NCBI GenBank assembly: GCA_905250115.1
Contig: CAJNOI010000187.1
Location: 1 to 64,000 of the forward strand
Reading direction: 5' to 3'
Source: Adineta steineri
Lineage: Eukaryota; Rotifera; Eurotatoria; Adinetida; Adinetidae
Length of the DNA: 64,000 nucleotides
Shown here: positions 36,603 to 49,479 of the stretch, piece by piece
Position numbering within the stretch: the stretch's first letter is position 1
How the letters are laid out: each line of letters starts with the position of its first letter
Made by a program: the position numbers and the translations under genes
Notes under the pieces: model-generated
Told to the model about the DNA's origin: nothing
The model's database searches: none
The model's input: the letters and a program-made list of their open reading frames with translations, nothing else

Positions 36603-37330
36603 TTATTACATTTATGTCGATATATTTTTTTCTAAATGTGAATTTTCTTCTGCTATTTGTTGTGCATTTGAACAAATGGGGCAACATTGAAGAGTTTGTT
36701 CATTTGCAAATTCTACAGTATAATATCCACCATTAAACGTTGATAAGTTTAGTTGACTCCAATTATGAAATGATTCATTAGATATTGTATCCATGTATTG
36801 ACAATTAAACATGCTTCAGAAACACACACGCCAATCCAACTTCCAACTGTTCTCGTTGAAAATAATCTATCTTTTGGTATGATTCAATTGATTGATGTAG
36901 TTTTATAGATTGTGGTAGCAATAATTTCAGTACTTTTTGTTGATAATTGTAATGTTGAAGGTTAATGTAAATTGAACTCATTCGAACATTCTTTAATTTT
37001 AAATTTGAATGAATCATTTGTATTATTATTGTATGCCCAGTATGAATCGTTTAATAATCCAAAAAATAGATTAATTTCGCTATCATTAAATATAACTGTA
37101 CATTTCTTAACTATCACAACAACACAAGACCAATTTGTAACAGCATCCATATGATAATCATAAATATTTGCTCTTAAATTATGCATGCATTTCAGATGTT
37201 GAGCTACAGCTTCTACTTTTGATTTACCGACATCTAATAAACTAAATAATATTTGTCGATTTAAATTAGATGCATCTACAAAATCACGATCAAGTAAATA
37301 TATAGTTTTGTAGCTTTATCAAGCAATGAA
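36603..37330 (-). pseudogene. Broken ThiF/E1-like (ubiquitin-activating type) sequence
   Basis: The minus strand encodes YLLDRDFVDASNLNRQILF followed by DVGKSKVEAVAQHL, the hallmark of the adenylation domain of ThiF/MoeB/E1-like enzymes (D-x-D, SNLNRQ, DVG-x-K). After about 110 codons the frame stops. Further stretches continue in two other frames (36805-37017 and 36612-36812); the last contains a CCPIC pair resembling the family's zinc-binding cysteines. At least two frame changes, and no start region, indicate a decayed fragment. Nothing upstream completes the ATP-binding GxGxxG region. Confidence 0.65.
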
Positions 37331-38465
37331 TATGAAATGTTTAATTGCATATCTAGAACGTTTAATTATTGCCAAATATCTTCAAACTTATATTTTAGTT
37401 TAGTTTATTTTCTTTTTTTACTAAATTTCGTTTAATAATCAAGTCTAAAAATAAAGAATGATACATTCAATATTTTCATCCTTGTCTTTTTTCAATTATT
37501 AATCTTGAGGGTGTGTGATGTGGGTGTCCATGTCGGTATACATAAAAGGTAGTTCACGCACATCTTCAATAAATAGATTAGTATATATTAGAGTTGTTTG
37601 TATTAATTATTTTTGTAATCAGAAGTTGCTTAGATCATAATAATAAGTAATAACATGATCGAAATGTTCACCGTAGCCATTCAGATAAACTTTTGTGTTA
37701 CAATGTAGTACATAAAAAGTATTACGAGAAGTTTCAATAAGAGACTAAATATTTTGAATGTATATGGACATGTCTTAGTTTTTTGAGTTAGTGATTTTTC
37801 TTCAAAAGTTTGAATATAATATCAAGCTTTTGAGCGGAGAATGCAGAATGTGAGTGCAAATCTGGAGACAGTAACATTGACAGATATGTGACGAATTTCA
37901 TCCATCACGATGTCTTACACATTCTTGACCGAACATGCCCGTCGTGCATACACATTCACATCGGTCACTTCCTATAGTTTCACCGATCTTTGTTTCTATT
38001 TTCACTTTCTTTCTTGGCCATTTCGCTTGAGAACAGGTCAGAAAGTTAGGTTCAGTCATACACTAAGTTGAACAAATAGATGAAACCAGTCCGGATTGTT
38101 TATGATCTATAAGATGTGGTTGTGATAAGAACAACACACATCTACCTGCACCCTCAACATTCTTTGGTCAAATTCAAAAAAATACTGTTGGAAAAGTTAA
38201 CTATTTGTTCTTTTTCAGACACTCTTAATTATAAAAAGATACTCATCCACATTATATATTATTTTCTCATTAAAATCTACTAAACATATACATTAACGCC
38301 ATCTTTTTGAAAAAAACTAACAATTCGTTATTGAAATTGTCACTAATCAATTCTTTTAGCTACGAGTTAATTACATCATTTTCCCTCCATACGCTATTAT
38401 TAAAGCATACAAACGCAATATCACATAACATATTTTAACACTCTTTATTAAAATCTAACAAAAGT
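37331..38465. other. Intergenic region with first GGGTGT-like motifs
   Basis: A TGTGGG-like tract at 37507-37531 is the first of a series that continues to about 60.5 kb. A possible small Cys-rich frame is listed separately. Otherwise A/T-rich and featureless. Confidence 0.4.
37898..38059 (-). CDS. Possible small EGF-like peptide or exon remnant
   Basis: A 53-codon frame (ATG at 38059) ends with CECVCTTGMFGQEC, which has the spacing of the second half of an EGF-like module. There is no signal peptide and no obvious neighbouring exon. It may be a fragment of a larger extracellular gene. Confidence 0.25.
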   Translation of the reverse strand: MTEPNFLTCSQAKWPRKKVKIETKIGETIGSDRCECVCTTGMFGQECVRHRDG

Positions 38466-40426
38466 ATGTGCACATTTCTTACATTACCAGTAGAGCTCGT
38501 TTATCGAATTCTGGACCATGAGAACGACTTTACATTGTTCTGGTCTATGCAAAATGTCTGCCATCGATTCAATCAAATCCTTAACAGTTATCCGCGATAC
38601 CAGGTAAGTCTTTCATGTAGTTTCCATAGGTAACTATCATTTGTACGACCTATAAGCATAGTCAAATATTAGTCAATGAATTTACTAGGAGACAACATAA
38701 TTTATCAAGTTAAAAGCATTTGGGGAAAGCTAGTCAATCATAATACTAGGTAATCTTTTAAAAAACAAACATTGCTTCTCTCTATTTTTTTCTAATAATT
38801 ATTTCGATACAAGTGCAGTATACTTTCTCGCGGACATGGAACCATCAGACAAAGGTGTGGATGTAGATCTCGTTCGAAGAGTAATCACACACACCCATAC
38901 CCTTCTAAGATTTTTTCCGCGATAGGACGGTCAAATCAAAAAATTAAATCGGCCGTTTGATAGAGCTCGTGCACTTCTATCTCGATCAACTCTTGCTGAA
39001 ACTTGGTCTAACGCATAGAGAAATCCTGACTAAGGTATCTTACGTCTTCTTCACATAGGCAATGTCTACACTTCGTCTCTACAAGAATCAAATCACAGAC
39101 GAAAAAGCACAACATGTTGCTGATTTATTAATAAACAACACAGTAGGTCTCATTCTCTCTTCAACTATCTTATATAAATATTTACACTTTTTCACACAGG
39201 CAATCATCATACATGAGCCGGCCGACAATCGAATCGGAGAGAAGGAACCACAACATCTTGTTGATTCATTAAAAAACAACACAGTAAAATGCATTGTCTC
39301 TTCAACTATCTCGTATACACATTTACACTTTGTCATACAGGCAATCATCATACATGATCCTGCTGGCAATCGAATCGGAGATCAGGAAGTACAACACCTT
39401 GCTGATTCAATAAGAAGCAACATAGTAAGTCCTTTTTTCTGTTCAACTATCTCATACAAACATTTACACTTTCTCACACAGACACTCACCACAGTTATTC
39501 TTGCTGGCAATTATATCGGAGTGATGGGAGTACGACATCTAGCTGTTTCTTTGAAAAACAATACAGTAAATCTCATTTTTTCTTCAACTATCTCATACAC
39601 ACATTTACACTTTCTCACACAGACACTCACCACACTTGATCTCCGTGAAAGTGGAATCGGAGAGAAGGGAGCACAATATCTTGCTGCTGCATTGATAAAC
39701 AATACAGTAAATCCCATTTTCTCCACAATTATCTCACACATATTTACATTTTTTCACACAGACACTCATCACACTTAATCTCCACTTTAATCACATCGGA
39801 GACATAGGAGCACAATATCTTGCTGATGCATTAAGAAACAACACAGTAAATCTCATTTTTTCTTCAACTATCTCATACACACATTTACACTTTTTCACAC
39901 AGACACTCACTACACTTGCCCTCGCATGCAATCAAATCGGCGACAAAGGAGCACAATATCTTGCTGATTCATTAAGAACCAACACAGTAAATCTCATTTT
40001 TTCTTCAACGATCTCATAGAATCATTGATACTTTTTCACACAGGCACTCACCACACTTTATCTCGACCTCAATGAAATCAGAGACCAAGGAACACAACGT
40101 CTTGCTGATTCATTAAGAAACAATAGAGTAAATCTTATTCTATCTTGAACAATCTCATACACACATTTACGTTTTTCACACAGACACTCACCACATTTTA
40201 TTTCGACCACAATCAAATTGGAGAGAAGGGAGCACAACATCTTGTTGATTTATTAAAAACCAACACAGTAAATCTAATGTTTTCTTCAACTATTTCATAT
40301 ATACATTTGCACTTTTTTACACAGACACTTACAACACTTACTTTCTTCAACAATGGAATCGAGACGAAGTTTTTAGATCGTGTGTATGAACTTACTCAGA
40401 AGAATAAACGATTGGCTAAATCGTAA
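38466..40426 (+). CDS. F-box/LRR (RNI-type) protein with tandemly duplicated exon-intron units
   Basis: Exon 38466-38603 encodes an F-box-like head (TLPVELVYRILDHENDFTLF). After a poorly resolved 450-nt stretch come nine 84-nt LRR exons: 39059-39142, 39200-39283, 39341-39424, 39482-39565, 39623-39706, 39762-39845, 39903-39986, 40044-40127, 40184-40267. A terminal exon 40325-40426 carries the stop. Each 84-nt exon is exactly one 28-residue ribonuclease-inhibitor-type repeat (TLTTLDL..N.IGDKGAQYLADSL..NT). The first three repeats are divergent in their first strand. Exon 2 of the gene is not certain, so the middle could be damaged. Such proteins usually pair an F-box (SCF ubiquitin ligase contact) with LRR substrate binding. 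Confidence 0.72.
39059..40324 (+). repeat. 141-bp tandem repeat, nine copies (84-nt exon plus about 57-nt intron)
   Basis: Unit starts at 39059, 39200, 39341, 39482, 39623, 39762, 39903, 40044 and 40184 are spaced 139-141 bp. Conservation covers the intron as well as the exon: each intron runs GTAAATC..TTCTTCAACTATCTCATACACACATTT(A)CACTTT..CACACAG with small changes. Several introns are 57 nt, a multiple of three, with no stop in the reading frame. The result is a 238-codon frame that reads across five units. Confidence 0.9.
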
Positions 40427-41030
40427 ATATGAGTGATGAAGAGAGCGTTTTGGAACCATGTTTACTAAAGTGTCGATCTTGTTTTACTTTTTTTTACAAT
40501 AAAATGATCATAATATATTGATTCTTGTTTAAGCTGTGTTCTGAACTGAAAGAGATGTGATAGTACACTTCGAAAGTGTTATCTGTGATTATGTCATGTA
40601 TTGTTTTTCATGGATCGATCTTACCGTGATAGAACATAGTTACTAGCTGTTGGATATTAATGAAACGAAAAGAACTAACAGAAAAGATGATTGTTAGTAT
40701 GATCAAGAGAATGGTGATTAGTAGATGTCATGTAGAACAGGATGAAAAGAGAAAAGTTATTCAATGTATGCTGTCATGTTAATTGCTAAGTTGATACTGG
40801 TTTTATCTGATTTTGAATGGCATGTAGTTTTGAGAAAATAAGAGAACTATTCGAAAACTAAGTAACTTATTTTAAGTTTCTTTAGAAAACTAAAGAAAAT
40901 TCTTTATTTGAGTCAGAAATATTTGAAAGTAAATAATCTTTTTTTTCCAATGACATATACATTTTTCTTGTTTATTTAAACATCAACTTTTGATATTTGA
41001 ATCATCTTATTAACTGTTTCATGTCAATAA
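40427..41030. other. Intergenic region between convergent F-box genes
   Basis: 604 nt. An AATAAA at about 40498 fits a polyadenylation signal for the LRR gene. No gene was seen. Confidence 0.5.
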
Positions 41031-43910
41031 TTAACCAAACACGTTTTTTACATGAGGAAAATAGGTATCACAAAGTTTCGGATATCTCCAACATTGAGAA
41101 ATTAGAAGACATGTTAATTTAGCACAATTGACTCGAGTTGCGTTATTTGTAAAATTGTGTGTCACTCTTTGTAGACATTCATAGCCGACTTGAAGCGTAA
41201 TATTATTCAATAGACATGCTTTTGTATCCAGAAGAAATTGCTCAACGTAATCTTCATGTACAAAGGTGAGAGACAGGTCAGTAAGATGAGGATACTCAAT
41301 GATTGACGAATACCGATTATCGTTATTAGAGTTTTGACAATTTTTGTAATTTTGTGGTTCTTCATTTGATACACGTAATTTCTTTAGAAGTGGAAATACC
41401 TTAGTAAGTCGAATAAAAAATTCATGTTCAAAAGGACGTTCATCAAATAACGATATGTCTTCAACATAGTTGAATAATCCACCTGGAAAATTATTTGTTA
41501 TATGATGGTAATGCTTCAGTCTATAAGGATGTGAGTATATATGACATAGACTATTTCCTTCTTTTGGAAAATAATCCACAGCAGAACTTATTTTACAGTC
41601 ATTGAAATTTTTGAATGTAGATTGAATATCTTCATTTGTTGGTTGATACAATAAATCGGTAATGTTTATGAATGAATAAATATTAAATAAGAATTTATTT
41701 AATCGTGGTAATTGGTTGATAATGTCTTGTTGAAAATGATTACCATCGATAAATGATGTGTAACGATCGAGCAAAACATATAAAGTTAGTTTTTCAAGAT
41801 TTGATATTCGATGTAAAAGTAGCAAGATTAATTCATCATAATCACTTGTTCCACAATTAGAAATCAATGAAAAACATTTCAAATTAACCAACTCTTTCTA
41901 GAAAAATAAAATAATATTATCTAGTGAAAACTATTTCGATAAAACAAATATTTGTTTTTTTCCGAAGTAACCTACTTTATTATCAGTTATTGACGATGGA
42001 TAAATTAGATGGCTGGAAATTATACAAATTCTAACATAAAATGAACGAAGTTGATTGAAACGACCATCGAGTAAATAAAGACAATCGCCGAAACGAGCCA
42101 CATTTCTATGCAATTCCACCAGAGTTGAAGAAGAAAAATTGGTAGGTATAGAAACATTCAAACGTTCAATATCAATACCTGTAAACTTATTCAAATTTAA
42201 ATAAGTTAAATTTGTAAACACAGTAAATATACGAGTAAGCAGAGTCATTATCATCTTTTTATCGACAGATTGTTGTGTGTATTTATCGATTGTCAGAACA
42301 AGTCGAGAAATGTGATTTTTGAAGATGCGAACTAAATCAGATTCATCTTAACAAAAAATACAAAGCAATTAAGAAAACACACATAAATATACTATGAATC
42401 AATTATAATTAGGGATGCAATGATAGTGGTGGATCATTATACTAGTGCACTGGTCTACAGTTTAGATATATACACATTAACTAAAGGCGAGTATCTCATA
42501 AAAATACGATATATCCGGTCACAAGAAGACTATTTATCGAAAATAATACTTTTTATAAAACTTGATTAAAGATTGATGGGGTTGAGAAATCCAAATTTAT
42601 AAATGATTTATCTGTCGAGTGTGACTTTGTTGCTCGAGAAAAGGCCTATTTATTACAATTTAGGCAAGCTTTATACAATACAAGTAATCTCTTAAAATAG
42701 ATCTTCCCTAACCAAAAAGAATTAAACTGAAGAATTTCAACAAATCATTTATAGATTCAAATTCCTTGACATCAGAAATCTTTCATCAAATTTTATGAGT
42801 CGTTATTTTCGATAAAGTTTTCTATTGGCCAAAAAACAATTCGAAAACAAACCTAAGATCAACGTAATTTCATCACGCAACTCCTGTCTTCGCCGTTAAT
42901 CAATACATCTATATCTATAGACCGATGCAGTGACATGGTTGCATATTTGATCATAACTCTCATTCTTTTCGTATCTTTTAACAAATCTCAATGATACGCT
43001 ATATACTACGATTTTCACAAAGGAACAATCAGGAAAAGTATACTTGTACATAATCGTACACAGTAGTAATCAAATTCTGAATTTATTCCGCCAGGATACT
43101 TCTTCAGATCAGTGCGGCCGTGACACTCACACTCGTTCATGTACTTTGTAAATTAAATCAATCGTCTATAGGGTGTCGCCGACCTGAAGAAACATATTTT
43201 GGATTTTAATCGATATCTTTAGTGAAACTTCAATTATATACCTCAAACATAAATATGCTCTTTTCTATCATCTGGTAATTTATTAAAAGTCGTGAATGAA
43301 GTGCTTTATTTCTTTGATTATAGTATAATACTTTTTTTCTCTTGATAGCTCTCGTTCTTCTATCAATTTTACTCTCAACCATATTTAAAGCCATAAAAAA
43401 ATATAGGACTGGTTTTTTATAAATAAAATGTGCAGTGATGTGCTGAATCATATTTTTAAATCAATAAAATGACTTATGATGATAGTATTTGAAGAAAAAA
43501 AATGAATTCGAATTCTTACCACTAAAGTGACGTAGAGCGGCATCATAATTAATTTCGTAAAGACCCAATCCAAATAAATTAGGATAATCAGACGCAAGAA
43601 GAACACGCTCCATAGATAATGATTCGAGATTGAGCCATTTGATATTATGATGAATTTGAGGCAATATTTGAGAACAAAATCGATCAACCATAATATCATC
43701 CAATGGATGGGAAAGTCCATTTGATGACGATTTCATTAACGTTAAATGACTAGTAAAAATTGGATGTCGTAGAACTCTATCAAGTCGTGTGTTAGTACCC
43801 ATTAAAGAATTGAGCATTTCAACATTATCCAATTCCTCAAAAATAATCAGAAGTATTTCGTCAGATAAATCCATTAATTGAACGACTGAATGTTTCATAT
43901 TCATATTCAT
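41031..43910 (-). CDS. F-box-containing protein, bdelloid-type
   Basis: Three exons, 43520-43910, 41976-42346 and 41031-41897, give 542 aa in frame. An F-box-like motif is at residues about 12-50 (LMDLSDEILLIIFEELDNVEMLNSL). It is followed by a long Leu-rich region with irregular LRR-like strands (FTNLTYLNLNKFTG, FNQLRSFYVRICII, YPHLTDLSLTF), probably a curved solenoid. It is probably an SCF adaptor; the target is unknown. Intron 1 is 1.17 kb and contains no recognisable gene. Confidence 0.72.
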
Positions 43911-44732
43911 TTGTCAATTCGTCTCAGTGCAATTATAACAATAACTTTATATATATATTGAACCGTCTTATTGCTTGTCGTCGTCAGCAAAAATAGTGGA
44001 ACATTTTTAGGGGTCAATTTTTTCAGTCTATGACCCCGTCCACACTATAGAAATGATGAGTTGATTTAATGAATGAATAATGCTGTTTCACTTTAATTGG
44101 CTAAAAACATAGAGTAAGAAAAAGAAGTAATTTAGAAAGATAGTAATACGGGAATGATACATTCTTCAAAAAAGTTCAGTATCAGTGAAAATAAAGTTCC
44201 ATCTTGAGGGCATGGATGTTGGTGTCGATTGAATAGAATAATCAAACTGATACCCACACCCTTGGCCTGACTCTTATAACCTTCTATCAATTAAATTCTT
44301 ATGATTTGATTCGAATGCAAAAACATAATTCCAGACTTACCTGATGAGTTCTTTAAGCAAGTACGAAACACGTCGTAAGTAGTTTGGATTTGGAAATATA
44401 TTTGTTTCTGTATAAACCCCACCCTCACCCTCAAACGCGTCGTAAAATGCTTGACTCACCTTCATTAGTATCGTAGTAATTCTACATATCCACCCACACC
44501 CTCGAGATGGTGGCCGATTCCCATACCTGGCTATGAAAATGGTTTATTGATGATTAAATATAAAAGATACACAATCAAAGAATAAAATCAAGAGAATATT
44601 TGAAGAAGATTTGTACAAGTTGTCACGCTGTTTGAGTTGATTGTTGATTTATTCTGGCATGTAAAGTTAATTAAAGAATCAATAGTTTAATCAAGAATGG
44701 ATTTGAATTTTACAAGCTTCTAATTACTAAGA
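43911..44732. other. Intergenic region with CACCCACACCC-type motifs
   Basis: Contains several short TGTGGG-like tracts, at about 44205-44275, 44424-44440 and 44490-44510. One of them reads CACCCACACCCTCGAGAT. No gene was seen. Confidence 0.45.
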
Positions 44733-45305
44733 TTAGCATGAAATAATACCGCTGGAGTCGGCGCTGTCTATTGCAATCATTTTAATAAGTATGAAAGCCA
44801 AGGAAAATAGTATACAAATAGGAAAATTATGGGTCGAGCTGGTAGCAGTAGGAACACTGGTAGTAGTATAAACTGGGAGAAGACCACAGCAATATTTGCA
44901 GCAATAAATAACATCATCGTCATGCTCGTCACCACCAAAGCCATCGCAATCAGTGTATGAATATCCACCATTACTAGCACCATCCATAGCATTCTCATCG
45001 CTAGAATTACTATAGTTATAACCGGGACAGTTACAACCAAGGGAAGTCACTATTGCACCATAATAACCAAAAGCACGAAGACGTATTATAGTATAATCAG
45101 GATAAGCAACATTACAGTTAGGATTATTGCCACGGCTACAGTGAGTGGTGTTACAAGCAACAGTGGAATTATTAGTATCGAGCCGACCAGGATCATAACA
45201 GACACAATTCTGTGGTTGAACTTCTTGAACGACTCCTAAACTTATGTTGATGGGAAACAGACTTAAAGCCATCAATATGATTTTAGACAACATGTTGTAT
45301 TGCAT
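44733..45305 (-). CDS. Cys-rich secreted or GPI-anchored surface protein
   Basis: Single exon, 190 aa. A signal peptide covers about residues 1-24 (IILMALSLFPINISLG). A cysteine-rich ectodomain with several N-glycosylation sites follows (NNST, NTT, NYSNSS). A Thr/Ser linker precedes a hydrophobic stretch (FPICILFSLAFILIKMIAI), and a short tail ends ISC. The terminal hydrophobic stretch suggests a membrane anchor or GPI signal. No family was recognised. No intron, unlike most genes here. Confidence 0.6.
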   Translation of the reverse strand: MQYNMLSKIILMALSLFPINISLGVVQEVQPQNCVCYDPGRLDTNNSTVACNTTHCSRGNNPNCNVAYPDYTIIRLRAFGYYGAIVTSLGCNCPGYNYSNSSDENAMDGASNGGYSYTDCDGFGGDEHDDDVIYCCKYCCGLLPVYTTTSVPTATSSTHNFPICILFSLAFILIKMIAIDSADSSGIISC

Positions 45306-46245
45306 TGTGATACTCGAGAGTGAATAAAAAAACTCAAGAACGTTGATAATTTGTGTGACTTTAGATGTAACTGTTTATATTCCTATGCTGAGTTTTTTCT
45401 TTGTTTCTTATCTTTCTCTCGAAAGGATACGCAAAATACAATGTAGAAATAATAATAGAAACAGAAGCAAGTTTTACGATGAAAATATCTACGAAGGACG
45501 TCAACAATGACATAACAGTAGAAGGTATTTGACGAAGGATGCGGCAATATTTGAATTCTAATAAATGCTGATGTTTCATAAAAAAAGGAGATTAACTCAT
45601 ACTAAAAAGTTAGAGTTATCAATAGCTTTCAGATATTACTAATTTATGGTAACACCATACATATCCAACTTTTTAACTACGCAAACACGCTGTTCTTATT
45701 AAAATCAATAGATCAACGACTTATGGTCACTAACACCCAATATCTTTCTTATAGTTTTGATAGACATTCAAGTGTGTCTACAGTAACACCCATAGAACTT
45801 CCAGATCTATATTTTGCTCAATTAAATATCATCCTTGAATATGTTTTTACAATAAAATCTACTAGAAGTATATGAAATCGGTCAAAAAGTGTCTTCCCAA
45901 ATTCTTGTCTGCTTGGGAGAGGTGGGATTGTTTTTCTGTCAAAGCGTCGGCAACAAGTTTTAGATAGTAGTGAGCCATACATTGTTGAAGACTAGTTGTA
46001 GTCTTAAAGTTGAAAAACAAAAAGAAATTCTTCGTTGAAACGCAAAAACGTTTTCGGGAATTCAATAGATGGACAGATCGGGTAAAAAAACAATCACAAA
46101 GGAATGATTAATGGTTATTCAAAGAAATAATTGTACACATAGGATAAGATAGAAAGTTAAGCACCAATCATGTGAAAAGTTGAACGCTGTTCATCACTTT
46201 GTCGGTTTAAATATTTTATAGATATTTATTGTTCCCAATAGTAAT
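45306..46245. other. Intergenic region
   Basis: No gene was recognised. Two weak minus-strand open frames, at 45361-45579 and 45862-46065, show no domain or splice coherence. Confidence 0.4.
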
Positions 46246-48190
46246 TTAGTGCCCATCCTTATTTAATGTTCTCTTCGTCATTGGAGCTTTGTGACTATTT
46301 GGTGGATTGTTCTTTTTATTGATAGTTGCTGAAATTGTTTTCGGTGAAATATACAGCTCAGCACTATTAACAGCACTATTATCACGTCCGTCTCCACCAG
46401 CTACTAACACATTTCCATTTTCTAATTCGGTTGCCGTATGAAGAACCCGTACGTGGTTCATATTATTAGCGACCATCCAGATTCCTGTCGCTGGATCATA
46501 CAGCTCAGTACTGTATCGTATTAAACTCTCAGTCATCCCACCAGTAACTAATATTTTTCCATTTCTTAATATGGAAGCTGTGTGCTGAGCACGTGGAAAA
46601 CTCATGTTCCCAGTAATTGTCCATGTTTCTGTTAATGGATCGTACAACTCAGAGATTTTGACATAACGTCGCATATCATCTAAACCACCAGTAACAAGCA
46701 CTTTTCCGTTTGTTAATACCGATGCTGAATGTTGCATTCGTCGGTGACTCATCTTAGCAGTAACTGTCCACATTTCTGTTAATGGATCATACAACTCACA
46801 GCTATCCATAATGCCATCGTAGTCAAGTTCCGAACCACCAGCAACTAACACCTTTCCGTTAGTTAATACAGTAGCTATGTGGTCATATCGTTGAGTATGC
46901 ATGCTATTAGTGCTTGTCCAATTTCCTGTTGATGGATCATATACTTCAGCACTGTCAGTTCCTCCACCGACAACTAACACTTTTCCATCTGTTAATACCG
47001 ATGCAGTATGCCCATGTCGCACCTCATTCATGCGCACAGTACGAATCCAAATACCGAATGAGGGGTCATATATTTCAGCAGTGCCCGACCCACCACCAGC
47101 AACCAATACTTTCCCATTCGTTAATATCGACATTGTATGCTCACATCGGTCAATACTCATATTACCAGTAATTGTCCAATTGCCTGTTTCTAAATCATAC
47201 AACTCACTACTGAACGCACACGAACCGTGATCCGAACCACCAGTAACTAGTACTTTTCCATTCTTTAACAAGATTGCTACATGCCCTTCTCGTTGAGTAT
47301 TCATGTTTCCAGTACTGCGCCATACTATATGAAAAGAAGAATTTCAATATATTTTTGGCGGAAGCAATGTGTACTTAAGAGGGTGTGGGTATGAGATTAC
47401 TATATACTCACACCCACACCCCGTCCCCTATAATAAATCGATTTTTTTTCTGAAAACGTTTCGTATTATTCAAATTTCAATCTGATATACGGAATCAGCA
47501 TAAAAGTCCGCGTCCGATGTTGTAAGGTTGAGTAGAACTAGAGAATATAGGTCTCGAAAATGAAAGTTGTCTCTGCATAGAATTTGATGCTAATTCAGAG
47601 TATATAACTCTTTTTGAAAAATATTTTAGGTAGGAAAATGACCTTATCGTTACTTCTCGTTTGTTTGTGCAGCACCACGTGCATGAGTGAGCACGATACT
47701 CGAGAAGATATTTCTAGAGGCATGTTTCTATCGTTTTCATGAAAATGATGCCATAAGATTATTTTGTCTTTAATCTTTAATTAGTAATTCAGTCAAGGAT
47801 CAAGCGAGTCACCCTCAACGAGCGCTATATATCTGCATGATCTGTGAAAATTGTAATTTCGTTAGATCCCAGTCCCTCGCTATATCTATTGACGGTGGCC
47901 AACTTTTTCTAAAATTCAATTTGAAATATAAAAGAGCAGACTGTTTATGTCATATGCATTTGAGCTAGTTTAGTCAAACACTTACCGGATGGTTGAGCGG
48001 TAGTGGTGGTAGTGCTGTATGAATTTTTTGGAGACCATATGGAAAATTCTAGAATTAAAACTACGGAAATTGTGAGAGCTACGAAAATTACAAAAGAAAT
48101 TCCAATGATTTTAGCTCGACGTTGATGCCACCATTTGGCTGGTTTGTTAGTGTCGAATACAAGTTGGTTCCACTCACTTTGAGTGTCCAT
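46246..48190 (-). CDS. Membrane-anchored Kelch-repeat protein
   Basis: Two exons, 47986-48190 and 46246-47324, give 427 aa in frame. Exon 1 encodes a short cytoplasmic head, one transmembrane segment (about 27-50, IIGISFVIFVALTISVVLIL) and a Thr-rich stem, so type II orientation is likely. Exon 2 encodes about seven Kelch-type repeats of about 47 residues with the pattern HTASVLTNGKVLVTGG...SAELYDP.TG.W, predicting a beta-propeller outside the cell. The repeats resemble bacterial-style Kelch repeats more than BTB-Kelch proteins. Function unknown. The 661-nt intron carries GGGTGTGGGT and CACCCACACCCC motifs. Confidence 0.82.
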
Positions 48191-49113
48191 GTAATATTCT
48201 AAAAAACATTAAATTCAAAAATGAACAAACATTTATTTAAGTATGCTCCGTCTTTGTGTTTTGTGTTTGCACATTATTCTCAAGAAAGAAAAAGAAAAAG
48301 AAAAATAGTGTTATCTTCAATGACAAACGTCTTCGTGTACTGTTATCTCGATATAATTTTGTTGATAATAGAACGCAAGAGACAGTCTACCAAAAAATCA
48401 GAAATTTTACACAGACCGCGGAGCAGTAAGCAGTGGCGAAGCTAGGGGAGGAAAATGGAGCTCAACTATCACCCTCCTAACGACGTTTGGAATCTCTTTC
48501 AGAGAATTTTGGCAATCAGGGTGGGTGTGTGGGTGTGGGTGTAACTATTCGTTTTTCTCTGACATTCGCCCTAACACCTACACTTACATTCACCTCTAGA
48601 TTGAACGGTTTTGGGTTAAAAAATAAAATATCGACGCAACTTATTAACATTTTTGAAATTCGATTATTATTGTTTTTTTTGTTTCCTTACTGATAAAAGT
48701 ATATTACATGTTTTTATTCATTTCTCATAAATAAAAGAACTTCCGAATATGATTCAAAAATATTATTAGTATTTTATATTGATCAAGATGACATTAGACT
48801 ACATGCTATGAATATTGAACTTGTGTCTTCCTGGAATGAATAGAATATGAAAAATTGATGGATAGATATTTTATAGCATCATTAAAAGAGAAAAAAATGC
48901 ATATAATAATATTTTCAAATATATACGCATTGGTTGAAGATAGATAAAGAAGAGAAATTTTTTCTAAGTGCTGCTTATGTTTAAATATGAATGAATGAAA
49001 AAGCAAAAGACAATACATTTTTTTCTTTTTATTTAACTGTAACATGTTTAAATTCAAAGTTCATCAATTGTTATAGCTTCTTAGTTTTTTTATCATAACC
49101 GATTTATTCCTTG
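48191..49113. other. Intergenic region with GGGTGTGTGGGTGTGGGTGT tract
   Basis: The tract at 48521-48543 is the longest TGTGGG-like run outside the minisatellite at 49.8 kb. It sits next to a second GC-richer patch (about 48425-48600). No gene was seen. Confidence 0.45.
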
Positions 49114-49479
49114 CTAACATGATAAACCATCTCGAGTAGATTTTTCCGGATCCAATATCTGAAAAATAAAAATAAATATGAAAGTTACAAATATTGACAT
49201 TTTTTATTTGTTGATCTTACTTTATCAAGATTAGGTATATGTAAAGGTGCATCACTATTAAAAAAAGAATTTTAGAAATTATAGTACCAACTTACTTTAT
49301 ATTTTCTTTTGGTGTTGTAGTTGTTGTTGAAATTGTTAATGCTAAAACAAAATTTAGTTGAATAGTAAAATTCTTAATTTAATAAAAAGTTGAATTTGCG
49401 CATATCTATGCCAACATTTGTAAGTGAATACTTATAATCATTTTTGTTGTATTCATCTATACATTTTTTTTCCATATTT

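Noticed and set aside
39062..39778. A single 238-codon coding exon across five LRR units
   Set aside because: The segments between LRRs start with GTAAAT-like donors and end with CACAG acceptors, and later units have stops or length changes in them. Introns explain the pattern better; retention is kept only as a hypothesis.
39059..40324. CRISPR-like regular repeat array
   Set aside because: The 'spacers' are not unique: both parts of the unit are conserved and the 84-nt part encodes LRRs. The organism is a eukaryote.
44777..45040. 87-codon hydrophobic frame on the minus strand
   Set aside because: Shadow frame of the Cys-rich surface protein gene at 44733-45305.
46901..47230. Plus-strand open frames opposite the Kelch repeats
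   Set aside because: They repeat with the Kelch periodicity and lack independent motifs; they are antisense shadows.
48521..48543. True chromosome end or terminal telomere array
   Set aside because: The tract is only about 20 bp and is embedded between genes; it is interstitial at most.
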